Below, one piece after another: positions 1 through 5,114 of a stretch of DNA of 5,114 bases. The stretch covers positions 1-5,114 of the forward strand of contig DAIUAL010000245.1 of assembly GCA_036847245.1 (NCBI GenBank), written 5' to 3'. The notes under the pieces are model-generated. The model was not told the origin of the DNA. It saw nothing but the letters and a program-made list of their open reading frames with translations, and did not search any database. The position numbers were made by a program, and so were the translations under genes. The DNA comes from UBA4661 sp002405405 (GTDB lineage Bacteria > Bacteroidota > Ignavibacteria > Kapaibacteriales > UBA4661). The stretch's first letter is position 1. Each line of letters begins with the position of its first letter.

Positions 1-368
1 AGTTCTTGCCCTCGTACTTTCAGTGTAGCACCATCTTTAGCATATCCCCCCGACTTCTTGTACCCCACCACTGATTTTTATAATTTTTCTCGAGCAGAAT
101 CCGGCAAACCGATACTCAAACGTAGATGCTTGAATAGTTGATAGTATTCAGGCAAACGCTTTGGTTGTTGCTGACCTCGCTTTACTTGAACTTTTTCCTG
201 TTCTGCATACGCTTGCGAATAACCACCAAGACCTATGATTGCACCAAAGATTCCGAGCAATGCGGGCTTATGCAGATATGTATAGGTTAAAGACAACCCT
301 TCATTCATATCATTTTTTTTCAAATGACCGAACTGTGCCTGCATATCGACAGAAATCAGTTTTTTCAT
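1..368 (-). pseudogene. cas5: Cas5 (type I-B), interrupted by an in-frame TAA; 3' end outside window
   Basis: Cas5 is the Cascade subunit that binds the 5' handle of the crRNA next to Cas8. Reading starts at the ATG at 366-368, 11 nt after the cas7 stop, with AAGG at 378-381 as a plausible ribosome binding site. Residues 1-53 look like a Cas5b N-terminus: MKKLISVDMQAQFG, a KKNDMNEG stretch, then HKPALLGIFGAIIGLGGY. Residues 73-85 (LPEYYQLFKHLRL) also fit the family. Codon 97, at 78-80, is TAA. The same frame then stays open for 25 codons to the window edge and reads NSVVGYKKSGGYAKDG, followed by ATLKVRGQE. This resembles the conserved central Cas5 motif of the form NSVGYA...GG.L.V.EQ. The stop therefore lies inside a still recognisable gene. 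Only a 96-residue fragment would be made; family members usually have well over 200 residues. A TAC/TAT or CAA codon changed to TAA would explain it. The assignment is by recognised pattern only. Confidence 0.8.
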
Positions 369-379
369 TATAGGTAACC

Positions 380-1294
380 TTAAAGTTTTGAGCCGGATAA
401 GAGATTGTACTTACTTGCATTTTCCAAACCTTTCAGTTCGGTATTGATCGGATTATACCAAACCTCGATTGTTGCAATATCATCAGCAACTGACGATAAG
501 ACAGCATCCAAACGAGTGCAGTCAATAATACGAGTGTCGGCTGTGCTACGAGTAATATCAATTAATTCAGTGAACGACGGCAAGTGTTTCGTTGAACCCT
601 CTTTCATAGTTACCCATACTAATGCTTCGTTCTCACAACCAATTTTTCGTGAAGAATCAAGGGCTGTAACACAATAACGCAGTGTATTTTTCAGAGTATC
701 AATATCTGCATGAGTAAGCCCTTCACTATTGGCTATCTGAGCATACTCCGAAAGATTTTTAGGATTGATGCTCATGTGATATACATAGTGTCCTTCACGT
801 AAATTGGTTTGACTACCAATAGTCGTCATATCAGCACCATCATTGCCCGCGAATGGTGCTTTTATTTGCTCTGAATAGATTTCGTTCTCAGGAAAACGAT
901 TCACTCCATGATTGATTTGCACAGGACCATGTATAGAGACATTACCCATTTTTCCCGCAAAAGTGGCACCGAAAAACCGTATATCTAAGCAAGAAAGTAG
1001 ATTCTTAAGTAGGGTTACTTTATTTTCTTTGTCTGCTCCTTTAGTAAACAGGAAGTCGTATGTTTTATCTAAAGTTAATGGTTTTAGTTCCTTCGAATCA
1101 TTACGCTGAATATAGAACAAACTATTTCCTTGCTTTCTTAGATAATCTTTAACTGCATACTTTAATGCCTTATCCGTTGCATACACTGTTCCATCGGGTA
1201 ATGTCCTCGGGCTATGTGTAAAGTCGGCATTGAAGTTTGAATTGATGGATTTGACAATGATTGCGCCATAGACGCGCTGTGAGTATGTAGCCAT
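380..1294 (-). CDS. cas7: Cas7 (type I-B, Csh2-like) crRNA backbone subunit
   Basis: This RAMP-fold protein polymerises along the crRNA spacer to form the backbone of the type I-B Cascade. The 304-residue length is normal for Cas7 and the frame is uninterrupted. Recognisable parts are the N-terminal strand with RVYGAIIVKSINSNFNADF (residues 7-25), the loop SPRTLPDGTVYATDKALKY (28-46), the central FFGATFAGKMGNVSIHGPVQ (107-126) followed by INHGVNRF and SEQIKAPF (127-148), and TTIGSQTNLREGHYVYHMSI (157-176), which matches the pattern of Cas7/Csh2 proteins. The start ATG at 1292-1294 has AGGG about 8 nt upstream. The gene lies 78 nt downstream of the cas8b stop and 11 nt upstream of cas5, so it is probably co-transcribed with both. 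It is the only fully intact Cascade backbone gene in the window and can still be translated, whereas its partners Cas8b and Cas5 carry nonsense codons. Its natural stop is TAA. Confidence 0.9.
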   Translation of the reverse strand: MATYSQRVYGAIIVKSINSNFNADFTHSPRTLPDGTVYATDKALKYAVKDYLRKQGNSLFYIQRNDSKELKPLTLDKTYDFLFTKGADKENKVTLLKNLLSCLDIRFFGATFAGKMGNVSIHGPVQINHGVNRFPENEIYSEQIKAPFAGNDGADMTTIGSQTNLREGHYVYHMSINPKNLSEYAQIANSEGLTHADIDTLKNTLRYCVTALDSSRKIGCENEALVWVTMKEGSTKHLPSFTELIDITRSTADTRIIDCTRLDAVLSSVADDIATIEVWYNPINTELKGLENASKYNLLSGSKL

Positions 1295-1372
1295 GATGTT
1301 TTCCCTATTGAGTATTAATTGTTTGGAAATTATTAGTTGTTATCAGATTCACTGTTATTGGGTTTATCATTG

Positions 1373-1765
1373 TCATTCAGTTTTTTCAAAAACAAGCGAC
1401 TGCGAGAAGTACCCCGCAAGCGTAATAGGTAGCAGTTCTTTTAAATCAATCTCAGAATCATACCCCAAAACTTCTGCCGCAAGGGATTCCGTTCTACCTT
1501 TTCCATTCGCCATTATTTCAAAGGCATGTGAGTACCGTTGAATACCATTGGCAAGAGCAAGCTTGAACTGCTTTATCTGTGTTTTACTGATATACGGCTC
1601 AATCAAAGCATGAGATTTATTTCCCGATGAATTTGCATAGACAAGCATATACATGAGTTGTCCGGCGGCATAACAAAACTCTTCATCGCTTTCAAGGTGC
1701 TTTGCACCTTGAGAATGAATCACTGCACGCACATTATCGCGCAGTTGTGGAATGAGTGATGGCAT
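1373..1765 (-). CDS. cas11b: Cas11b small subunit, predicted internal translation product of cas8b
   Basis: In type I-B, I-C and I-D systems the small (belly) subunit Cas11 is known to be made by internal initiation near the 3' end of the large-subunit gene. Here an ATG at 1763-1765, in frame with cas8b at about codon 490, is preceded by GGAGG (1773-1777) with a 7-nt spacer. This is the best Shine-Dalgarno site in the window. The product has 130 residues, the usual Cas11 size. It begins MPSLIPQLRD and is mostly predicted alpha-helical, with GQLMYMLVYANSSG (residues 35-48), the segment LIEPYISKTQIKQFKLALA (54-72) and IQRYSHAF (75-82). It would still be translated despite the premature stop in cas8b, provided the mRNA is stable. 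The internal start is inferred from the site and the precedent, not shown experimentally. Confidence 0.65.
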   Translation of the reverse strand: MPSLIPQLRDNVRAVIHSQGAKHLESDEEFCYAAGQLMYMLVYANSSGNKSHALIEPYISKTQIKQFKLALANGIQRYSHAFEIMANGKGRTESLAAEVLGYDSEIDLKELLPITLAGYFSQSLVFEKTE

Positions 1766-1777
1766 AGAGTGTCCTCC
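1763..1777 (-). promoter_or_regulatory. Internal ribosome binding site and start codon for cas11b
   Basis: The coding strand reads GGAGGACACTCTATG here: a consensus GGAGG, a 7-nt spacer and ATG, all inside the cas8b coding sequence. The annotated genes in the window have weaker sites: GAGGA for cas8b, AGGG for cas7, AAGG for cas5, and none visible for cas6. A chance match inside a coding region with this spacing and in the correct frame is possible but not likely. Confidence 0.65.
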
Positions 1778-2461
1778 AAAATTTGAATTAGTTGAATCGA
1801 AATGATGATTTAATGAAAAAAGAATATCGAGTAGTTCTCGTATGATGAACTGCTTATTTTGCTTGATGTTCTCACAGATTTCTGACCATAGGATATTAAA
1901 CCACATTCGTGCTGTAATTGCCTCATGCCGTGATTTATAGATAAAGTCATAGAACGCCTTACGGTATCGCAAGACATTTTGATAGGTCGTATCAGAACAG
2001 TACTCTGACGAAATCTCATCAAAATACTTTCTGATGTAGTTACCCTCTTTTGTTCTTGTAACTAAAGCATTCGAGAATATCTTCTGAACGATTATGATCT
2101 CAAAATCCAAGATGGTTTGACAATGTAGAGTCGGCACTTCGTAATCACCTTGCGCATAGTTGACGACTGGTTGCACGACCATTGGTTCTTCAAATACAAC
2201 TCTAAAGTTTGAAACAAAGTCCACATCACGGAATTCTAAGCCCTTTTTTGTGTTTGCCCAATTCAATAACAAGTAGCTTCCGACATCGGAATATTCATTG
2301 TTGTGTAGAGTGAGTATATCTCGTAGCATTTCCCCTAAACTTTTTACACCATCTTCTTTATAGACAGTAATAAGATGATGATTAAGTTCTTTTCTATCAA
2401 TGAATATAGGCAATGGGCTGGGGAGTTTCTTTGCTTCAAGTAGTTTTTGAAATTGATAAAG

Positions 2462-3232
2462 TTATGCTGTACTGATTTCAGGAATCCGTGTATTGACACC
2501 AAACGGGGTTGTTGTGTGCTGAAGAAATATCTTCTTATCGCCCATCGTATTTTGAAAACTACTTAGGCCTACAACTTCATTATCGAGTTTGACCGTATAA
2601 GCATCTTTAAGAAACAGTTTTTTCGAAAGGTAGCGTGCTTTTGATATTACCACTAGTTCTATAGGAATATGAACAAAGTAAATTTTGATGTAGTCGCCCG
2701 GATTATCTTTTTCTCTACCTTTCATTTTTTGATAATCCGAATTTGATTCCAACACGCCAATAAGATAGTCTTGACAGAAGACTTCTATCTGCTTGATAAG
2801 CGAAACCTCATTCTCGGAAGTATCACCTAGTTTAATCGAAGCAGAAAAAAAATTAGAGAAACTATCTTTGAGTGGGAGTCCCTTGACAGGATTATCAACA
2901 CTGCCTTTTTTAAACCATAGTGAATATGGAATAGTCGAGTGTATTTTCATATTTGTACTATCCAGCCATTTATTAGAATCAAAATAATCTGAATAGTACT
3001 CGTATTTGGAAATCTCATCCCATTCTTCAACTGGTTGTGATTTTTTATCTATCACAAAAGTTCTAAAACAGTCGCTTCGAGGTGTTACGCTATCTGCTTC
3101 ACGGGGTATGTTTCCGCTTTCATCAAGTTTGATCAATACATGAAGCCCTTCACTTGGTCTCAACCCACTGGTAAAGTAATCAGGGCTTGTATGAGCAATA
3201 TCTTTTGTGAAATTGATTATTTCTTGTAGCAT
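2462..3232 (-). CDS. cas8b: N-terminal fragment of Cas8b, as translated up to the premature stop
   Basis: This is the part of cas8b that ribosomes would read before the TAA at 2462-2464, giving 256 residues. Recognisable stretches are IPYSLWFKKG (101-110), YLSKKLFLKDAYTV (201-214), VGLSSFQNTMGDKKIFLQHT (221-240) and NTRIPEISTA at the end. The Lys-rich KKIFLQHTTTPFG region resembles the middle of Csh1 proteins. The fragment stops before the LPIFID stretch and lacks the C-terminal helical domain, so it is unlikely to work as a complete large subunit. An automatic annotation would probably list it as an independent hypothetical or Cas8 protein. Confidence 0.7.
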   Translation of the reverse strand: MLQEIINFTKDIAHTSPDYFTSGLRPSEGLHVLIKLDESGNIPREADSVTPRSDCFRTFVIDKKSQPVEEWDEISKYEYYSDYFDSNKWLDSTNMKIHSTIPYSLWFKKGSVDNPVKGLPLKDSFSNFFSASIKLGDTSENEVSLIKQIEVFCQDYLIGVLESNSDYQKMKGREKDNPGDYIKIYFVHIPIELVVISKARYLSKKLFLKDAYTVKLDNEVVGLSSFQNTMGDKKIFLQHTTTPFGVNTRIPEISTA

Positions 3233-3259
3233 CTTATGATTCCTCTTTTTCTAAAGTGT

Positions 3260-3913
3260 TTAACAAATCGCCCCAAAACCCACACCTGTGCAGTGCCCAA
3301 TGCCGACACTCCATGCAAACGATACCGCATCAGGATGCCCCTCAACAATCACCGGACACATACTGGCGCGATTCTTCACATTCTTGATGGTCACAAGTTT
3401 CGTCTTTGCATTGACAAAATTATGATCAAACTGTACCTGTATATCAGCGTTGATACCCGCATTGGAAAGTTTTGAGCGGAGCGTATGCGTGAGAATTTCA
3501 TCGACATTCTCATCAGAAAAAATTTTATGCTGTGTGCGCTTGCCATCATACTGCTTCGCCAGAATCGGGCTTGCCGCAAGAAAACGGTGCTTGTCGCCGA
3601 AGTCCGGTGCTTCTTGTATCTGCACATCCACCACACGCATCCCAAAGGTTGTATCAGGATTGCGCAATATGCCTACTAGCAAATGCTTGGCAATCCGTTC
3701 ATCGTGAAAACTGATAGACCACCCCGCACCATGCGGAAAGTGCAATTGCCCATGCTCCGCTTTACTGCCGCTCAGCCATGACAGCGAGTACAGCGATATA
3801 TCATTATGAATATCATTATCCGGCAACCACCGATGAAAACTTCGTACAAGTTCATGTTGGTAATCAAATGATAAACAATGGTGTTCGGCATGGAGTCGAA
3901 GGTGTAATCGCAT
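3260..3913 (-). CDS. cas6: Cas6 CRISPR RNA-processing endoribonuclease
   Basis: Cas6 cuts the CRISPR transcript within each repeat to release crRNAs and usually stays bound to the 3' hairpin. The 217-residue protein shows the family layout. It has an N-terminal strand (MRLHLRLHA), then a helix (residues 19-31, QHELVRSFHRWLP), then SLYSLSWLSGSK (40-51). The middle contains GMRVVDVQIQEAPDF (91-105) and FLAASPILAK (111-120). Residues 179-194 read VKNRASMCPVIVEGHP, and the C-terminus carries the glycine-rich RAMP loop GIGHCTGVGFG (204-214). H20 or H27 in the first helix region are candidates for the catalytic histidine; I cannot decide between them. The ATG at 3911-3913 is the only reasonable start because an in-frame TGA lies two codons upstream. 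No Shine-Dalgarno site is visible. The gene is first in the cas operon and ends 27 nt before cas8b. Its G+C (about 50% by sampled counts) is higher than that of the cas genes after it. Confidence 0.9.
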   Translation of the reverse strand: MRLHLRLHAEHHCLSFDYQHELVRSFHRWLPDNDIHNDISLYSLSWLSGSKAEHGQLHFPHGAGWSISFHDERIAKHLLVGILRNPDTTFGMRVVDVQIQEAPDFGDKHRFLAASPILAKQYDGKRTQHKIFSDENVDEILTHTLRSKLSNAGINADIQVQFDHNFVNAKTKLVTIKNVKNRASMCPVIVEGHPDAVSFAWSVGIGHCTGVGFGAIC

Positions 3914-3923
3914 AAATCAAAGA

Positions 3924-4097
3924 ATGACAATGTTGAACAAAGGATTAATATTTCTCTTCTTTCTCTTCTTGATTGTAAAATCCGGTGGCTATGTTCTTGC
4001 AGAGTCATTGGTAATGTTCGTACAAGAATATCTATGCCTTGAGTACCTTGGTGAATGCACTTTCCTGCCATTATTGTACACACGACAGAAGCGATAA
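3924..4097 (+). CDS. Possible small secreted or membrane peptide (57 residues), doubtful
   Basis: This plus-strand ORF begins 10 bp from the cas6 start and would be transcribed divergently from it. The N-terminus MTMLNKGLIFLFFLFLIVKS followed by GGYVLAES has the lysine, hydrophobic core and small-residue A-E boundary of a signal peptide. The remainder (VMFVQEYLCLEYLGECTFL and a short basic end) has two cysteines and no recognisable domain. Against it: there is no clear ribosome binding site at proper spacing, and the Leu/Phe run simply translates a pyrimidine-rich tract. It is too short for a coding test by eye. It is listed because nothing else explains this stretch. Confidence 0.2.
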   Translation: MTMLNKGLIFLFFLFLIVKSGGYVLAESLVMFVQEYLCLEYLGECTFLPLLYTRQKR

Positions 4098-4159
4098 TGC
4101 CACGTACAACAATCATCATTGCATGAAGGCGAATCTAATGTTTCTGCCGTGCCCATTAT

Positions 4160-4181
4160 GAGGTATTTTTGAGGTATTTTT
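4160..4181. repeat. Tandem 11-bp direct repeat, two copies
   Basis: GAGGTATTTTT occurs twice without spacer at 4160-4170 and 4171-4181 (AAAAATACCTC on the minus strand). It lies about 250 bp upstream of cas6 and about 60 bp downstream of the WG-repeat stop. It could be a protein-binding site or a simple slippage duplication; nothing in the sequence decides. Confidence 0.6.
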
Positions 4182-4195
4182 TGACTTTTTTTCAT

Positions 4196-4213
4196 AAAAG
4201 CACGCCTCATGCT
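4196..4213 (-). terminator. Weak candidate terminator after the WG-repeat gene
   Basis: On the minus strand AGCAT-GAGGC-GTGCT forms a 5-bp stem (one G-T pair) with a 5-nt loop, followed at once by TTTTAT. It lies about 30 nt after the TGA of the WG-repeat gene and is preceded by an A run. The stem is short and the T run has only four residues, so it may not work as a terminator. Its position is what makes it worth listing. Confidence 0.3.
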
Positions 4214-4243
4214 ACACTTTTTCAGTCCATGCACACTGTTTTC

Positions 4244-5092
4244 TCACTGATCATCATTGGAATCCATCCAATCATACCATCGGCATCCGCGACATTCATT
4301 TCCTTCCTCATCCACATAGATGAATCGTCCGTTCAAAACCACTTGTGCCATTCCATACCGAAAAGCTCGTGCTCGTTCATACTTCGGTGCAATCACTTCT
4401 TTACCCGCCTTGTTGATATACCCCCATTTGTTGTTCAAAAGGACACCGGTATATCCTTCGTCAAAGTATCCGGCAATATCATCATAGGTCGGCGGTACGA
4501 CCATCCTACCCGCCATATCCATCAGCCCCCACTTACCCTGAAGTTTAACACCGACCAAACCCTCATACATAAAGTTAATCCCCTCATAGTTCAGCACAAC
4601 CAGTGTTGCACCGCTCGTGTCCATGAGTCCCCACTTATCCTTGATACGAACTCTGATCATGCCTTGAAAGACTTCACTGACATAATCATAGATCGGCGGA
4701 ACCACTTCTCTACCGTTTTCATTGATATACCCCCATTTCCCTTGAAACTGTACTTTCGCAAGCACCTTCAATAAAAAGTAATCTGTAGTGTCATACTTCG
4801 GCGGAATAACTTCTCGACCGGTACTGTCGATATACCCCCATTTTCCGTTCCGCTTGACACAAGCCAATGGTTCTATGAAATACCCAACCTTGTCATATTG
4901 CGGTGCAACGACTTCCTTGCCATTATAGTCAATGAAGCCCCATTTTCCGTTCTTCATGATGGGTGTGAGTTGCATAGAAAAACCATTCGTACTGTCATAC
5001 TGTGGCGCAACGACCTCTTTGCCTTCACCATTAACAAAGCCGATCTTCCCTTCGCGTATCTCCGCCTTCATCTTTACGTCAATGTGATTCAT
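4244..5092 (-). CDS. WG-repeat protein
   Basis: The protein has 282 residues from the ATG at 5090-5092 and consists almost entirely of WG (KWG) repeats. Units of 34-35 residues begin at about residues 16, 50, 84, 119, 153, 187, 222 and 256, each of the type KWGFID-x2-GKEVVAPQYD. The first (KIGFVN) and last (RFIYVD) are degenerate and the last is incomplete. WG-repeat proteins are widespread in bacteria, are thought to form repeat-based binding surfaces, and have no general known function. I see no signal peptide after this start and no catalytic domain. The frame stays open to the right edge for seven more codons (TITYGRT), and the ATG lacks a good ribosome binding site. The true start may therefore lie outside the window, with an N-terminal part missing. 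It is on the same strand as cas6 but 330 bp away, so a functional link to CRISPR is not supported. Confidence 0.85.
   Translation of the reverse strand: MNHIDVKMKAEIREGKIGFVNGEGKEVVAPQYDSTNGFSMQLTPIMKNGKWGFIDYNGKEVVAPQYDKVGYFIEPLACVKRNGKWGYIDSTGREVIPPKYDTTDYFLLKVLAKVQFQGKWGYINENGREVVPPIYDYVSEVFQGMIRVRIKDKWGLMDTSGATLVVLNYEGINFMYEGLVGVKLQGKWGLMDMAGRMVVPPTYDDIAGYFDEGYTGVLLNNKWGYINKAGKEVIAPKYERARAFRYGMAQVVLNGRFIYVDEEGNECRGCRWYDWMDSNDDQ
4286..5047 (-). repeat. Array of WG protein repeats (about 102-105 bp per unit)
   Basis: Seven complete units and one partial unit are encoded here. At the DNA level they have diverged but share a core such as AAATGGGG...ATC/T followed by GAAGT-GT-GCACC/CCGCC. Units of 34, 34, 35, 34, 34, 35 and 34 residues show a regular period. 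The fifth unit (KWGLMDTSGATLVVLNYEG) has lost the usual EVVxPxYD core, which suggests relaxed constraint in that unit. Confidence 0.8.
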
Positions 5093-5114
5093 CGTTCTGC
5101 CATAGGTGATCGTC

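Larger units (their letters stand above)
1373..2413 (-). pseudogene. cas8b: C-terminal segment of Cas8b after the premature stop
   Basis: This is 346 codons of open frame, in the same frame as the N-terminal fragment. It is open from just after the TAA (2461), but the first available start is a TTG at 2411-2413, which I find unconvincing. It has no purine-rich site upstream and lies inside a stretch that reads as continuous Cas8b (KKLPSPLPIFID). The first ATG, at 2327-2329, has a GGGG only 2 nt away, too close for good initiation. Efficient restart for this whole segment is therefore not supported, although its last 130 codons have a good internal start (see cas11b). The segment contains the rest of the large-subunit body plus the helical C-terminal domain. 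Confidence 0.6.
1373..3232 (-). pseudogene. cas8b: Cas8b (type I-B, Csh1-like large subunit) split by an in-frame TAA
   Basis: Cas8b is the large Cascade subunit. In type I systems it recognises the PAM and helps recruit Cas3. From the ATG at 3230-3232 to the TGA at 1373-1375 there is a single reading frame of 620 codons, interrupted only by TAA at codon 257 (2462-2464). The 16 codons after the stop read LYQFQKLLEAKKLPSP and run straight into LPIFIDRKEL, so neither side has lost its frame. The joined length of about 619 residues suits Csh1-type Cas8b. The start is supported by GAGGA at 3241-3245, 8 nt upstream, and cas6 ends 27 nt before it. The C-terminal region (from about residue 490) is helical and carries a GQLMYMLVYANSS segment typical of the family's Cas11-like domain. 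A CAA-to-TAA transition would be the smallest change producing the stop. The family call is by pattern, and the exact subfamily is less certain. Confidence 0.8.
3914..4243. other. Intergenic region between the WG-repeat gene and cas6
   Basis: These 330 bp separate two minus-strand genes and should hold the promoter of the cas operon, but I could not place convincing -35 and -10 boxes. Visible items are a weak hairpin followed by T residues just after the WG gene (4196-4213), a tandem 11-bp repeat (4160-4181), a purine-rich coding-strand tract (the plus strand reads TTTCTCTTCTTTCTCTTCTT around 3951-3970), and a 57-codon plus-strand ORF of uncertain status. Minus-strand frames across the gap are open for short distances but give no recognisable protein. 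I see no CRISPR repeats or leader-repeat junction here. Confidence 0.6.

Noticed and set aside
4073..4078. TACAAT on the minus strand as a -10 box for the cas operon
   Set aside because: No acceptable -35 element lies 16-18 nt upstream, and it is about 160 bp from the cas6 start.
4074..4109. Inverted repeat TTGTAC ... GTACAA with a 24-nt spacer
   Set aside because: The arms are only 6 bp and the spacer is long, so this is expected by chance in a region of this size. I would not call it an operator.
3772..4119. Minus-strand 115-codon ORF beginning MMIVVRGIIASVV upstream of cas6
   Set aside because: It overlaps the first 142 bp of cas6 in another frame, shows no recognisable domain and has no clear ribosome binding site. 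Cas6 starts exactly where its family should.
3989..4234. Minus-strand 81-codon ORF just after the WG-repeat gene
   Set aside because: Its composition (many Cys, Arg, Ser and His) looks like translated noncoding DNA, with no family resemblance.
4112..4260. ATCATCATTG present at 4112-4121 and 4250-4259
   Set aside because: This is a 10-bp match of low complexity. The second copy is coding sequence of the WG gene, with no further copies or regular spacing, so it is not a CRISPR or other array.
4169..4774. Plus-strand 201-codon ORF antisense to the WG-repeat gene
   Set aside because: It is a shadow of the periodic WG repeats. The repeated IPPF and FST patterns mirror the repeat units on the opposite strand.

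Overview
The window carries the first part of a type I-B CRISPR-Cas interference operon on the minus strand, preceded by a WG-repeat protein gene on the same strand. Family assignments come from reading the translated sequences by eye, since no database search was possible. The cas6-cas8b-cas7-cas5 order and the style of Cas6 and Cas7 resemble type I-B loci of Bacteroidetes/Chlorobi-type bacteria, with spirochaetes as another possibility. WG-repeat proteins are also common in those groups. Several genes have Shine-Dalgarno-like sites, which argues against a typical Bacteroidia member. The lineage stays uncertain.

Reading along the minus strand, from the right edge to the left, the layout is as follows. 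(1) 5092-4244: a protein of about eight WG repeats whose frame is still open at the window edge. (2) 4243-3914: a gap of about 330 bp with a weak hairpin, a tandem 11-bp repeat and a doubtful small plus-strand ORF. (3) 3913-3260: cas6, intact, encoding the crRNA-processing nuclease. (4) 3232-1373: cas8b (csh1 type), 619 sense codons split by one in-frame TAA at 2462-2464, with a likely internal cas11b small-subunit gene at 1765-1373 that has its own strong ribosome binding site. (5) 1294-380: cas7, intact, the crRNA backbone subunit. (6) 368 to the left edge: cas5, interrupted by a second in-frame TAA at 78-80, after which Cas5-like sequence continues to position 1. cas3 and any adaptation genes would lie beyond the left edge. 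No CRISPR array is present in the window.

Together these genes would build a type I-B Cascade: Cas6 makes the crRNA, Cas7 coats it, Cas5 caps the 5' handle, Cas8b reads the PAM, and Cas11b forms the belly. Here the two single-copy subunits at the 5' end of the crRNA (Cas8b and Cas5) both carry a premature TAA. Cas6, Cas7 and the predicted Cas11b are uninterrupted. The simplest reading is recent inactivation of interference. The main points to check are the two TAA codons, the internal cas11b start, a possible frameshift at the cas8b 3' end, and a drop in G+C between cas6 (about 50%) and cas8b onward (about 37%).
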